From JAWKIW01 sp046331175 (GTDB lineage Bacteria > Actinomycetota > Acidimicrobiia > Acidimicrobiales > Acidimicrobilacustridaceae): 64,000 nucleotides of DNA. Position numbers and translations under genes: made by a program. The stretch lies in the NCBI GenBank assembly GCA_046331175.1, contig JAXLRI010000007.1, positions 124,001 through 188,000 of the forward strand, written 5' to 3'. The notes under the pieces are model-generated. The model was not told where the DNA came from. It did no database searches and saw only the letters and a program-made list of their open reading frames with translations. Of this stretch, positions 55,152-64,000 are shown one piece after another (positions within the stretch are counted from its first letter, which is position 1; each line of letters starts with the position of its first letter).

Positions 55152-57311
55152 ATGACGCCCCAGAGCCCGTCGTCCCCGCCGCTCGACGTCACCGGACGCC
55201 CCACCGCCCTGCGCGACCTCGACCTCGACGCCTTCTTCCACCCGAAGACGGTCGCCGTCATCGGCGCCTCGGCCACGTCCAAGAAGCCGAACACCGCGAT
55301 GTGGCGCAAGATCTCGGCCTGGGGCCAGCGGGCCGGGGCGAACGTGATCCCGGTCCACCCGAAGTACGACGAGCTCGACGGCGTGCGCTGCTACGACACC
55401 ATCGCCGAGGTGCCGGGCGAGATCGACCTCGCGGTGATCCTCGTGGGTGACGCGGTCGGCATGTTCGAGACGGTGCTCGAGAAGGCCCCGAAGTACGCGG
55501 TGATCTTCTCGGCCGGCTTCGCCGAGACCGGGGCCGAGGGCGCCGCTCTGCAGCGGCGGCTCGAGGACCTCATCGCCTCCGGCACCACCCACCTGCTCGG
55601 GCCCAACACCAACCTCAACGCCTTCGAGTCGTTCCGCGACGACCTGCCCGCCCCCAAGATCGCCCTCATCACCCAGAGCGGCCACCAGGGCCGGCCCGTG
55701 TTCCAGGCCCAGGACTTCGGCGTCGCCCTGTCGCACTGGGCCCCGACCGGCAACGAGGCCGACCTCGAGTTCGCCGACTTCGCCCGCTACTTCGCCGACC
55801 AGCCCGAGGTGGGCGTCATCGCCTGCTACATCGAGGGCTTCAAGGACGGCCGCACCCTGATGCTGGCCGCCGACCACGCCGCGAAGGCCGGCGTGCCGAT
55901 CGTGTGCGTGAAGGTGGGCAAGACGGCCGAGGGCGCGTCGATGGCCCAGAGCCACACCGGCCACCTCACCGGATCGAACGCCGTCACCGACGCCGTGTTC
56001 CGCCAGCTGGGCGTCACGCGGGTCGACGGCCTCGACGAGCTCACCGACACCGCCGCCATGTTCGCCCGGACGTCGAAGCCGAAGGGACGGGGCGTGTGCG
56101 TCTACGCCATCTCCGGCGGCACCGGCGCCCACATGGCCGACCTGCTCGCCGACGCCGGCCTCGAGCTGCCCGACCTGACCGCCAAGACCCAGAAGCGGCT
56201 CCACGACGGGCTCATCCCGCCCTACCTGCGGGTGTCGAACCCGGTCGACAACGGCGGCCCGCCGTCGACCGACGAGCGGGGCCCGAAGATCATCGAGGCC
56301 ATCCTGGCCGACCCCAACGTCGACCTGGTGATCTGCCCGATCACCGGGGCGCTCGAGACCATCAGCCGCCCGCTGGCCACCCAGCTGGTCGAGGCGGCCA
56401 AGACGACCGACAAGCCGATCTTCGTGGTGTGGGGATCGCCCGACGTGTCCGATCCCGTCTACACCGACATCCTCCTGCCGAGCGGCCTGCCCACCTTCCG
56501 GACCTTCCACAACTGCGTCCAGGCGGCCCGCGCCTACTTCGACTGGTGGGACTTCCAGGACCGCTACTCCTCGCCGTTCGCCGATGCCGTCACCAAGCCG
56601 TCGGCGGCGGCCAAGAAGGTGGCGACGCTGCTCGCCGCGGCCGCCGAGGCGGGCACTGCCTTGTCCGAGCACGGGTCCAAGGAGGTGCTGCGCGCCTACA
56701 AGATCCCGGTGTCCACCGATGTGCTGGTGTCGTCGGCGGCCGAGGCGGCCCGGGCGGCCACCGCCATCGGCTTCCCGGTGGTGATGAAGGCGTGCTCGCC
56801 CAAGCTGCTGCACAAGTCCGAGCACGGGCTGGTGAGGGTCGGCGTGTCGTCGGCGGCCGAGGCCAAGGCCGCCTACGCCGAGCTCGTGACCGCGGCTCGC
56901 AAGGCCGACCGGCGAGCCGACCTGGAAGGCGTGCTCGTGTGCGAGATGGTCTCGGGTGGCGTCGAGGCCGTCATCGGCGTGTCCCAGGACGAGCTGTTCG
57001 GCCCGGTGGTCATGCTCGGCCTGGGCGGCGTGTTCGTCGAGGTGCTCGGCGACGTCACCTTCCGCGTGCCGCCGTTCGGGCGGGACGAGGCCGAGCGCAT
57101 GGTCGGCGAGCTGGCTGGGGCGAAGCTGTTCGAGGGCGTGCGCGGCGCCAAGCCGTCCGACGTCAAGGCCCTGGTCGACACGATCCTGAAGGTGCAGCGG
57201 CTGGCCGTCGACCACGCCGACGCCATCGCCGAGCTCGACATCAACCCGCTCGTCGTGCGACCCAAGGGCAAGGGCGTGGTCGCCCTCGACGCCCTGGTGG
57301 TGCCCCGCTGA
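55152..57311 (+). CDS. NDP-forming acyl-CoA synthetase (acetyl-CoA synthetase ADP-forming type)
   Basis: A 719-residue protein with a CoA-binding Rossmann domain (FFHPKTVAVIGAS), a succinyl-CoA-ligase-like middle containing the phosphohistidine motif SHTGHLTG near residue 273, and a C-terminal ATP-grasp domain (FPVVMKACSPKLLHKSEHGLVRVGV, EMVSGGVEAVIGV, ELDINPLVV). It links acyl-CoA and nucleotide diphosphate chemistry. Heads a three-gene operon with the thiolase-like and DUF35 genes behind the palindrome, which suggests acyl-CoA activation in that pathway. Confidence 0.87.
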   Translation: MTPQSPSSPPLDVTGRPTALRDLDLDAFFHPKTVAVIGASATSKKPNTAMWRKISAWGQRAGANVIPVHPKYDELDGVRCYDTIAEVPGEIDLAVILVGDAVGMFETVLEKAPKYAVIFSAGFAETGAEGAALQRRLEDLIASGTTHLLGPNTNLNAFESFRDDLPAPKIALITQSGHQGRPVFQAQDFGVALSHWAPTGNEADLEFADFARYFADQPEVGVIACYIEGFKDGRTLMLAADHAAKAGVPIVCVKVGKTAEGASMAQSHTGHLTGSNAVTDAVFRQLGVTRVDGLDELTDTAAMFARTSKPKGRGVCVYAISGGTGAHMADLLADAGLELPDLTAKTQKRLHDGLIPPYLRVSNPVDNGGPPSTDERGPKIIEAILADPNVDLVICPITGALETISRPLATQLVEAAKTTDKPIFVVWGSPDVSDPVYTDILLPSGLPTFRTFHNCVQAARAYFDWWDFQDRYSSPFADAVTKPSAAAKKVATLLAAAAEAGTALSEHGSKEVLRAYKIPVSTDVLVSSAAEAARAATAIGFPVVMKACSPKLLHKSEHGLVRVGVSSAAEAKAAYAELVTAARKADRRADLEGVLVCEMVSGGVEAVIGVSQDELFGPVVMLGLGGVFVEVLGDVTFRVPPFGRDEAERMVGELAGAKLFEGVRGAKPSDVKALVDTILKVQRLAVDHADAIAELDINPLVVRPKGKGVVALDALVVPR

Positions 57312-58477
57312 TGCCGAGCGGCTCCCCGCTCACCGACGCCACCGCCATCGTCGGCGTCGGCCAGACCGCGTTCGCCAAGCACCTCGAGCCGTCCGAGCAC
57401 GAGCTGGCGCTGCAGGCGATCCTCGCCGCCCTCGACGACGCCGGCATCCGCCCATGGGAGGTCGACGGCCTGGCCTCGTACACCCTCGAGGCCACCGAGG
57501 AGATCGAGATCGCCCGCAACCTCGGCTGCCGGGCCGTCACGTGGTTCGCCCAGGTCGGCTACGGCGGTGGCGCGGGGTGCGGCGTGGTCGGCAACGCCGC
57601 CATGGCGGTCGCCAGCGGCCAGTGCGAGGTGGCGGTGGCCTGGCGGTCCCGGAAGCGGGGGGCTGCGTCGTCGCGCCCGTGGGCCGGGGTGAGCGACCGT
57701 GTCGGGGGCAACCAGCAGTGGAGCCGCCCGTTCGGCCTCCTGCGCCCGGTCGACGAGGTCGCCATGCTGACCCGGCGGTACATGCACACCTACGGCGCCA
57801 CGCGCGAGCACCTGTGCAACGTGGCCACCGCGGTGCGGGCCCACGCCAACCGCAACCCGGCGGCGATGATGCACGCCAAGCCGATGACCCGCGACGACTA
57901 CTTCACCGCCCGCTGGGTCTCCGAGCCCCTGTGCCTGTTCGACAACTGCCTCGAGACCGACGGCGCCGGCGCGGTGGTGATCGTGCGGGCCGACCGGGCG
58001 GCCGACACCCGGGGCACGCCGGTGCTGGTGCACGCCTTCGCCCAGTCGATCCCCGACCAGCACCAGACCATGACCAACTACTTCACCGAGGACCCGCTGC
58101 TCGGGCCGGCCCACGCCTGCGCCGACCGGCTGTGGCGCAACGCCGACTTCGGCCCCGCCGACCTCGACGTGGCCCAGCTGTACGACGCCTTCTCGCCGCT
58201 CGTGATCCTCTCGCTGGAGGGCTACGGCATCTGCGGCCGGGGCGAGGGCGCCGCCTTCACCGACGACGGGGCCATCGGGCCGGGCGGGCGCCTGCCGGTC
58301 AACACCTCGGGCGGCGGGATGTCCGAGGCCTACGTCCACGGCTTCAACCTGATCACCGAGGGTGTGCGCCAGCTGCGGGGCACGTCCACCTCGCAGGTGC
58401 CCGACGCCGAGACCTGCCTCGTCACCAGCGGCGAGGGCGTGCCCACCAGCGCCCTGCTGCTGCGGAGGCCCCGATGA
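57311..58477 (+). CDS. Thiolase-like protein, candidate Ltp2-type aldolase
   Basis: A 388-residue thiolase-superfamily protein: AIVGVGQTAF start, LYDAFSPLVILSLEGYG with Tyr291 and NTSGGGMSEAYVHGFN with Tyr341, 50 residues apart. Work on the Ltp2-ChsH2 steroid aldolase assigns active-site roles to Tyr residues in such loops (as I recall), and the Cys/His set of true thiolases is absent. So a retro-aldol cleavage is more likely than thiolysis. Overlaps the previous stop by one base (TGATG) and the DUF35 ATG (ATGA). Confidence 0.82.
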   Translation: MPSGSPLTDATAIVGVGQTAFAKHLEPSEHELALQAILAALDDAGIRPWEVDGLASYTLEATEEIEIARNLGCRAVTWFAQVGYGGGAGCGVVGNAAMAVASGQCEVAVAWRSRKRGAASSRPWAGVSDRVGGNQQWSRPFGLLRPVDEVAMLTRRYMHTYGATREHLCNVATAVRAHANRNPAAMMHAKPMTRDDYFTARWVSEPLCLFDNCLETDGAGAVVIVRADRAADTRGTPVLVHAFAQSIPDQHQTMTNYFTEDPLLGPAHACADRLWRNADFGPADLDVAQLYDAFSPLVILSLEGYGICGRGEGAAFTDDGAIGPGGRLPVNTSGGGMSEAYVHGFNLITEGVRQLRGTSTSQVPDAETCLVTSGEGVPTSALLLRRPR

Positions 58478-58941
58478 CGTGGCCACCCGTCGAGGGGATG
58501 CTGGCGCCGGGGCCCACCGACGAGCACGCGGCGACCTTCTGGCGCTGGTGCGCGGCAGGAGAGCTGCGGGTGCAGCGCTGCACCGGCTGCGGCCGGCGAC
58601 GCTTCCCGCCCCGACCGCTGTGCCCGTCGTGCCACGCGTTCGACCACGAGTGGGAGCGCCTGTCGGGCCGGGGTCGCATCTGGTCCTTCGTGGTCAGCCA
58701 CCCGCCGCTGCTCCCGGCCTACGGCGAGCAGGCGCCCTACGCGGTGGTCGTCGTCGAGCTCGACGCCGACGGGGCCGACGACCCACCGCTGCGCATGGTG
58801 GGCAACCTGTGCCACGCGCCGGGTGACCGCCTCGACGTGGTCGACCCGGGCTCGCTGGTGATCGGCGAGGTCGTCGAGGTCGTCTTCGACCCGATCGACG
58901 ACGACGCCGCCCTCCCCCGCTGGCGCCGCGTCGACGGCTGA
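58474..58941 (+). CDS. DUF35 OB-fold protein with zinc ribbon
   Basis: A 155-residue protein with an N-terminal CTGCGRRR ... CPSCH zinc ribbon and an OB-fold (GRIWSFVVSHPP, YAVVVVELDADG). It is the expected partner of the thiolase-like protein, encoded immediately upstream with an ATGA overlap. The order here is thiolase-like first, DUF35 second, the opposite of the pair at 7740-9409. Confidence 0.88.
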   Translation: MTWPPVEGMLAPGPTDEHAATFWRWCAAGELRVQRCTGCGRRRFPPRPLCPSCHAFDHEWERLSGRGRIWSFVVSHPPLLPAYGEQAPYAVVVVELDADGADDPPLRMVGNLCHAPGDRLDVVDPGSLVIGEVVEVVFDPIDDDAALPRWRRVDG

Positions 58942-58979
58942 GCCCGCGACGGGTCCGCCACGGCGCCGCGGCCTGGTCG

Positions 58980-58985
58980 TACCCT
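58980..58985 (+). promoter_or_regulatory. -10 box TACCCT of a leaderless promoter
   Basis: TACCCT ends 8 bases before the GTG at 58994; no SD is present. Confidence 0.5.
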
Positions 58986-58993
58986 CGGCTCCG

Positions 58994-60001
58994 GTGATCG
59001 ACCAGCCCGCCGACGACGCCCCCGACGCACCCCCAGAGCCGGCCGCCGACCCGGCCGCCGACGCCCTGGCCGGCCCCACCCGACGGCGGCTGCTGCAGGC
59101 CGGCGCCGCCCTCGGCGCGGCGGCCTTCGCCCCGCTCGCCCTCGACGCCGCCGGGGCCCGGGCGGCGCTCGCCGCACCGCTCGCCGGCGGCGGGACCCAG
59201 GCGGTCGCCGCCGCCGCCGAGTCCATCACGCTCGGCTTCCCCGCGTTCTGGCCGATGCAGACGGGGGCCGGCGCCGGCATCGTCTACGGCGGAGCCGGCA
59301 CCGCCTACGCCACCAACAACGGCTACGTCGCCGCCCCGATCGCGCTGCCCGCCGGCTCGCAGATCGTCCGGATCGACGTCAACGGCGACACCACCGGCGG
59401 CCTCGCGTCCCAGCCCTGGTACTTCCAGTCGATGACCGCCGGCGGGGCGGCCACCTTGCTGGCCACCATCACCGCCACGGGAGGCCCCGGCGCCACCGCC
59501 GGCGCCTACACGGGTGCGCCGGTGACCGTGGCCGACTCGACCCACTACTACCTCGAGCTGCAGAGCACGTCGTCCACCAACCGGGCCCGCAGCGCCGTCA
59601 TCCGCTACCTGCCCCCCGCCGCCGGCATCCGCCTGCTCGCCACGCCCGTCCGCGTCTACGACTCCCGTCCGGGCAACGCCCCCGCGGTCAACCCCAAGAC
59701 CCCGTTGGCCGGCGGCACCGCCCGCGCCGTCGACTGCACCTACGGCGGTGCCGTCCCCGCCGGGGCGCGCGCCGTGCTGGCCGGCATCACCCTGGTCACC
59801 CGCAGCGCCGGCGGCTTCGTCGCCCTCTACCGCAACGGGATCAGCTGGCCCGGCACGTCGTCGGTGAACTGGTCGGTGGCCGGCGACGTCATCGGCGGCA
59901 CCCAGATCATCGCCCTCGACGGCGGGGGCGCCTTCGCCGCCTACTGCGCCCCCGGCGCGTCGACCGACCTGCTCGTCGACGTCCAGGGCTACCTGCTGTA
60001 G
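58994..60001 (+). CDS. Hypothetical exported protein with Tat signal
   Basis: A 335-residue protein with a twin-arginine signal (TRRRLLQAGAALGAAAFAPLAL) after an acidic Pro/Ala/Asp stretch. The mature part is Gly/Ala/Thr-rich with predicted beta-strands and two conserved-looking segments: RVYDSRPGNAPAVNPKTPL and DLLVDVQGYLL at the C-terminus, which recall cell-surface beta-helix/repeat modules seen in actinobacterial secreted proteins. Presumably folded before export; no function assigned. Confidence 0.7.
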   Translation: MIDQPADDAPDAPPEPAADPAADALAGPTRRRLLQAGAALGAAAFAPLALDAAGARAALAAPLAGGGTQAVAAAAESITLGFPAFWPMQTGAGAGIVYGGAGTAYATNNGYVAAPIALPAGSQIVRIDVNGDTTGGLASQPWYFQSMTAGGAATLLATITATGGPGATAGAYTGAPVTVADSTHYYLELQSTSSTNRARSAVIRYLPPAAGIRLLATPVRVYDSRPGNAPAVNPKTPLAGGTARAVDCTYGGAVPAGARAVLAGITLVTRSAGGFVALYRNGISWPGTSSVNWSVAGDVIGGTQIIALDGGGAFAAYCAPGASTDLLVDVQGYLL

Positions 60002-60046
60002 CCACCGATCGGCGCCGGGCCGATCGCTCGGGCCGCGTCGGCGGCT

Positions 60047-62767
60047 TCAGCCCTCGCGCAAGGCCCGCACCGACGGGCGGATCGGCGGCACCGGGGCCAC
60101 CCGCACCTTCACGTCGACGGCCACGGCCCCGCGCTCGCTGACCACCACCGGGTTCAGGTCGAGCTCGGCCAGCTCGGGGATGTCGTCGGCGAGCTGGCCG
60201 ACCCGGCCGAGCATGGCCTCGAGGGCGGCGGTGTCGGCCGGCGGCGACCCCCGGTAGCCGAACAGCAGCGGGCTGCCCCGCAGCGATCGGACGACCTCGG
60301 CGGCGTCGACGTCGGTGAGCGGGAGCACCCGGAAGGTGCGATCGGCCAGGAGCTCGGTGGCCACGCCCCCCATGCCGAACATGACGAGTGGGCCGAAGGC
60401 CAGGTCCTGCACGACGCCGATGATGGTCTCGACCCCCGACCGGGCCATCGGCTGCACGACGATGCCTCCCAGCTGCTCGTCCCCGACCACCGCCTCCATG
60501 GCGATGAACGCGTCCCGCACCGACTGGGCGTCGCGCAGGCCGAGGCGCAGGCCACCCACGTCGCTCTTGTGCACCAGCCCGCCGGCGGCCGCCTTGAGCG
60601 CCACGGGGTAGCCGAACGCCTCGGCGTGGGCCACCGCCTCGTCGGCGTCGGCGGCCCGGCGCACGGGGGCCACGGCCACGCCGTAGGCCGCCAGCAGGCC
60701 CACGGCCACGTCGGCGTCGAGCCAGCACCCGTCGGGGTGGCGGACCAGCGCGGCGTCGACGATGGCGCGGGCGGTGGCCATCTCGATGTCGTCGAACACG
60801 GGGACGGTGCCCGGGTCGCGCCGGCGCCACTCGGCGTAGCGGACGACGCGGCCGAGGGCGATGGCGGCCGGCTCGGGTGAGGGGAACGACGGCACGCGGC
60901 GGCGGCCGTCGCCCCCGGCGAGGGGCAGCGGCACCTCCCGCGACGCGAGGAAGTTGGCGATGATCGGCTTGGTGGCGCCCTCGACGGCGCGGGCGATGGC
61001 GACGGCCACGTCGTCGGCCTGGGTGACCAGTGGCGGGGTGAAGATCACGATGACGTTGTCGACGTCGTCGTCGTCGAGCACCAGCCGCAGCACCTCCTCG
61101 TACTGCTCGGGGCTGGCCGACGCGACCATGTCGATCGGGTTGCCGACGGCGGCGTTGGGGCCGAGCCGGGCCCGCACCGCCGCCCGGGTGCGCTCGCCGA
61201 GCCGCACCACCTCGAGCCCCGCGCTCTCACAGGCGTCGGCGGCGAGGATGCCGGGGCCGCCCGAGTTGGACACGATGGCCACCCGCTTGCCCGCGGGCAG
61301 CGGCTGGGTGGCCAGCACCTGGGCCAGGTCGAACAGCTCGTCGAGCGTGTCGACCCGGATCACCCCGGTCTGGCGGAACAGCGCCGACACCGCGACGTCG
61401 GCGCTGGCGGCGGCGGCGGTGTGGGAGGAGGCGGCTCGGGAGCCGGCGACCGTGCGACCCGACTTCACCGCCACGATCGGCTTGCGCTGCGAGATGCGGC
61501 GGGCCACCCGCGAGAACTTGCGGGGGTTGCCGAACGACTCGAGGTACATGAGGACGAGGTCGGTCCCCTCGTCGTCCTCCCAGTACTGGAGGAGGTCGTT
61601 GCCGCTGACGTCGGCCTTGTTGCCGATCGAGACGAACGACGAGATGCCCAGGCCGAGCCGGGCGGTCCACTCGAGCAGGGCGATGCCGAGCGCCCCCGAC
61701 TGCGAGAGGAAGGCGACCCGACCGGGCAGCGGTGGCTGCGGTGCGAAGGTGGCATCGAGACCCACCGCGGTGTTGACGACGCCCAGGCAGTTCGGCCCGA
61801 CCATGCGCATGCCGCCCCGCCGGGCGGCCACGAGCAGCTGGTGCTCGAGCTCGGCGCCCTCGTCGCCCACCTCGCTGAAGCCGGCGCTGATCACCACCAG
61901 CCCCTTCACCTGCTTGGCGGCGCACTCGTCGACCACCTCGACGCAGTGCTCCCGTGGCACGGCGACCACCGCCAGGTCGACCTCGTCGGGGATGGCACCC
62001 ACGCTCGGGTAGCAGGGCACGCTGGCGACGTGCGAGCGGGCGGGGTTCACGGGGTAGACCGACCCGTCGAAGCCGCCCCGGAGCAGGTTGGTCAGCAGGT
62101 GGTGGCCGATGGTGCCGGGCCGGTCGCTGGCGCCGACGACCGCCACCGATCGGGGCGCCAGGATCCGCTCGATGGAGTGGCGCTCGGCATCGTGCTCGCG
62201 GCGCTCGATGCGCGCCCGGGCCTCGTCGGTGGCCTCGATGTCGAAGGCCACCTCGATCACGCCGCTGTCGAAGCCCTCGACCACGCGGTAGCCGGCATCG
62301 TGGAAGACCCGCAGCATCCGACGGTTGTCGGGCAGGGTCTGAGCGGTGAACCGGCGGAACCCGTGCTCGCGCGCCGCCTCGGCGAGGAACTCGAGCAGGA
62401 TCGTGCCGAGCCCGCGGCCCTGGTGCTCGTCGGCGATGACGAAGGCGACCTCGGCTTCGCGCCGCTCGTCGTCGTGGACCCCGTCGTAGCGGGCGATGGC
62501 GATGATGTCGCCGTCGAGGAGGGCGACGAACGCCATGCGGTCGACGTAGTCGACCGTGCAGAAGTGGCGCACCTCCTTGTCGGTGAGCGTGTCGCGCGGG
62601 CTGAAGAACCGGTAGTACTTCGCCTCCGGCGACAGCCGGGCGACGAAGGCGCGGTGGCGGTCCTGGTCGTCGGGCCGGATGGGCCGGAGGCGGACGGTGC
62701 CCCCGTCGGCCGCCACCACGTCGGCCTCCCAGCGCGTCGGGTAGCCGGGCGGCAGCTCGTCGGTCAC
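60047..62767 (-). CDS. GNAT acetyltransferase fused to NDP-forming acyl-CoA synthetase (Pat-like)
   Basis: A 906-residue protein. Residues 1-180 are a GNAT domain (VRLRPIRPDDQDRHRAFV, VAFVIADEHQGRGLGTILL acetyl-CoA loop). The rest is an NDP-forming acyl-CoA synthetase with CoA-binding (RSVAVVGASDRPGTIG), a SHTAAAASADV segment that keeps the His of the catalytic loop and an ATP-grasp (YPVALKAAAGGLVHKSDVGGLRLGL, AELDLNPVVV). In E. coli-type Pat the GNAT part is C-terminal; here the order is reversed, as reported for some actinobacterial proteins. Likely a protein lysine acetyltransferase controlling acyl-CoA enzymes. GTG start. Confidence 0.85.
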   Translation of the reverse strand: MTDELPPGYPTRWEADVVAADGGTVRLRPIRPDDQDRHRAFVARLSPEAKYYRFFSPRDTLTDKEVRHFCTVDYVDRMAFVALLDGDIIAIARYDGVHDDERREAEVAFVIADEHQGRGLGTILLEFLAEAAREHGFRRFTAQTLPDNRRMLRVFHDAGYRVVEGFDSGVIEVAFDIEATDEARARIERREHDAERHSIERILAPRSVAVVGASDRPGTIGHHLLTNLLRGGFDGSVYPVNPARSHVASVPCYPSVGAIPDEVDLAVVAVPREHCVEVVDECAAKQVKGLVVISAGFSEVGDEGAELEHQLLVAARRGGMRMVGPNCLGVVNTAVGLDATFAPQPPLPGRVAFLSQSGALGIALLEWTARLGLGISSFVSIGNKADVSGNDLLQYWEDDEGTDLVLMYLESFGNPRKFSRVARRISQRKPIVAVKSGRTVAGSRAASSHTAAAASADVAVSALFRQTGVIRVDTLDELFDLAQVLATQPLPAGKRVAIVSNSGGPGILAADACESAGLEVVRLGERTRAAVRARLGPNAAVGNPIDMVASASPEQYEEVLRLVLDDDDVDNVIVIFTPPLVTQADDVAVAIARAVEGATKPIIANFLASREVPLPLAGGDGRRRVPSFPSPEPAAIALGRVVRYAEWRRRDPGTVPVFDDIEMATARAIVDAALVRHPDGCWLDADVAVGLLAAYGVAVAPVRRAADADEAVAHAEAFGYPVALKAAAGGLVHKSDVGGLRLGLRDAQSVRDAFIAMEAVVGDEQLGGIVVQPMARSGVETIIGVVQDLAFGPLVMFGMGGVATELLADRTFRVLPLTDVDAAEVVRSLRGSPLLFGYRGSPPADTAALEAMLGRVGQLADDIPELAELDLNPVVVSERGAVAVDVKVRVAPVPPIRPSVRALREG

Positions 62768-62791
62768 GACCCATCACTAGCACCCCGCCGC

Positions 62792-62890
62792 TCCGTCCGG
62801 TCCCGTCCGGTCCCGTCCGGTCCCGTCCGGTCCCCGGCCGTCCGGTCTCGTCTGGTCCCCGGCCGTCAGGTCCCGTCCGGTCCCCGGTCG
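62792..62890. repeat. Low-complexity GGTCCCGTCC-type repeat
   Basis: About 100 bases made of GTCCGGTCCC/GTCCCGTCCG-type units, overlapping the 3' end of the EAL-GAF gene (stop at 62866) and the gap before the GNAT-synthetase gene. Composition resembles the CCGA repeat at 24619-24714. Confidence 0.65.
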
Positions 62891-63999
62891 GCAGGGTCGG
62901 CCGGATCGGCTGCGGCCGGCAGGCCGTCGAGGTGGCGGGCGGCCACGGCGGCGAGCAGCTCGATGGGCACGATCTCCTCGGCGGTCAGCGCGCACGGCGC
63001 CGAGTTGGCCAGGACGAGCAGCCCGTGCCGGCGCTCGCCCCGCCGCAGCGGCACCACCGCCAGCGACCGCACGCCGGTGCGCCGCAGGTCGTCCATCCCG
63101 ATGAACGACCGGCCGAGCGTGCTGCCCGCCGCGTAGCACGACGTCATGTCGCCGACGAGCTCGACGAAGCCGTGGAGCTCGGCCGCGTCGAGGGCGGTCA
63201 GCCGGCGCCGCAGCGGGCCGCGGGCCGAGACCACGCGATCGGCCCCCGATCCGTCGACGAGGGTGAGCACGCCCGTGTCGAGCCGGCCGAGCCGCAGCGC
63301 GCCACCCAGCAGGGCCGTGACCAGGTCGGACCGGTCGCGGGTGGCGAGCAGGCGTCGGAGGTGGCGGTCGAGGCGGTCCTGCTCGGTCTCGGTGGGCACC
63401 CGACCGACGTCCTGCAGGCGCAGGCCCAGCAGGGCGGCGGCGTGGCGCATGTCGGCGAGGTCCTCGGGGGTCAGGCGGCGGCGGGCGTCGACGTTGAGGG
63501 CGCCGACCACCACCCCCTCGACCCGGATCGGCAGGCAGGCCTCGGCCACCGTGCCCGGGATGGCCTCGAGGTAGCCGGGGGCGGAGGCCACATCGTCGAC
63601 CACCAGCTCGCGTCCCTCGAGGTAGCTGCGGCCGGTGATGCCGATGCCCGGGGGCAGGCCGTCGAGCACCTGCCACAGCCCCCGCTGGGCCTGGCAGCGC
63701 AGCCGGTCGCCGTGCAGCAGGTACGCGCTCGGCATCAGGCCCTCGCGGTGGGCGAGGTGGTCGACGACCGCCTCGCACGCGCCGCGTGGGTCGGGGGCCG
63801 ATGCCAGCCGGCGGGCCAGCGAGCCGATGCCGACGGGACGGGTGGCGGCGTCGATGGGGGCGACGTCGGCGGCGGCCGGCCAGGGCGGACCCGGTCGGCC
63901 GACCAGGTAGCCCTGCACCAGGCCGATGCCGACGCCCCGGAGGAACTCGAGCTCTCCGGCCCGCTCCACGCCCTCGGCGACGACGGCCGCCCCCAGCTC
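62866..63999 (-). CDS. EAL-GAF-GAF protein, partial (5' end beyond right edge)
   Basis: The frame is open to the right edge: 377 residues are visible. The visible N-terminal part GAAVVAEGVERAGELEFLRGVGIGLVQGYLVGRP is the end of an EAL domain (AEGVE and the QGY loop). Then follow two GAF-like domains, with LPIRVEGVVVGALNVDARR and VRSLAVVPLRRGERRHGLLVLANS. The catalytic EAL residues lie outside. It is probably a ligand-sensing c-di-GMP phosphodiesterase, upstream of the GNAT-synthetase gene on the same strand. Confidence 0.8.
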   Translation of the reverse strand, partial: ELGAAVVAEGVERAGELEFLRGVGIGLVQGYLVGRPGPPWPAAADVAPIDAATRPVGIGSLARRLASAPDPRGACEAVVDHLAHREGLMPSAYLLHGDRLRCQAQRGLWQVLDGLPPGIGITGRSYLEGRELVVDDVASAPGYLEAIPGTVAEACLPIRVEGVVVGALNVDARRRLTPEDLADMRHAAALLGLRLQDVGRVPTETEQDRLDRHLRRLLATRDRSDLVTALLGGALRLGRLDTGVLTLVDGSGADRVVSARGPLRRRLTALDAAELHGFVELVGDMTSCYAAGSTLGRSFIGMDDLRRTGVRSLAVVPLRRGERRHGLLVLANSAPCALTAEEIVPIELLAAVAARHLDGLPAAADPADPADRGPDGT

Positions 64000-64000
64000 G

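Overview
The window is about 64 kb of very GC-rich (roughly 73-75% by eye) chromosomal DNA, tightly packed, with frequent GTG starts, ATGA/GTGA stop-start overlaps and many genes that appear to be read from leaderless transcripts. A polyphosphate glucokinase, a 13E12/DUF222-HNH protein, DUF2510-DUF4870 membrane proteins, many acyl-CoA dehydrogenases and an NDP-forming synthetase fused to a GNAT domain point to an actinobacterium. My best guess is the class Acidimicrobiia (Iamia/Ilumatobacter-like); that placement is inference. I see no rRNA, tRNA, CRISPR array, prophage or insertion sequence, and no gene-free stretch longer than 300 bases.

Layout. 1-7.7 kb: the tail of a TetR regulator, then ppgK, the complete AmmeMemoRadiSam trio (radical SAM, MEMO-like, AMMECR1-like; translationally coupled), a mutarotase-like protein, 6-phosphogluconate dehydrogenase, a methyltransferase and a J-domain membrane protein. 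7.7-16.6 kb: a DUF35/thiolase pair, small enzymes and membrane proteins, a fused two-domain acyl-CoA dehydrogenase divergent from an amidohydrolase, and a hydrolase. 16.8-22.3 kb: a 13E12-type HNH protein with a clear -10 box, three 71-bp tandem repeats, a lipoprotein, a VOC protein, an FGGY kinase and two tandem DUF2510-DUF4870 proteins. 22.4-28.5 kb: thiolase, SDR, MaoC-like dehydratase, hydrolase and an acyl-CoA-synthetase-like protein without its catalytic lysines. 28.5-37 kb: SnoaL-like proteins, a PAS-GGDEF-EAL protein, three SDRs, a lipoate-ligase-like protein and a zinc alcohol dehydrogenase. 37-64 kb: lipoproteins, an intact acyl-CoA synthetase, a CapA-like protein, two divergent acyl-CoA dehydrogenase pairs, crotonase-fold enzymes (one resembling methylmalonyl-CoA decarboxylase), a CoA transferase, a thiolase, an NDP-forming acyl-CoA synthetase in an operon with a second thiolase-like/DUF35 pair, a GNAT-synthetase fusion and an EAL-GAF protein running off the right edge.

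How it works together. The accessory theme is acyl-CoA catabolism of fatty, branched or steroid-like substrates: activation, dehydrogenation, hydration, oxidation and thiolytic or retro-aldol cleavage. The strongest unifying signal is a 16-bp near-palindrome, CTGAC-RYNNRY-GTCAG, in nine intergenic regions, almost all beside acyl-CoA genes and seven of them between divergent genes. I read it as the operator of one transcription factor controlling a scattered regulon. In four cases its centre lies 23-28 bp upstream of a start codon, where it would block RNA polymerase. The regulator is not identified; the TetR fragment at the left edge is only a nearby candidate.
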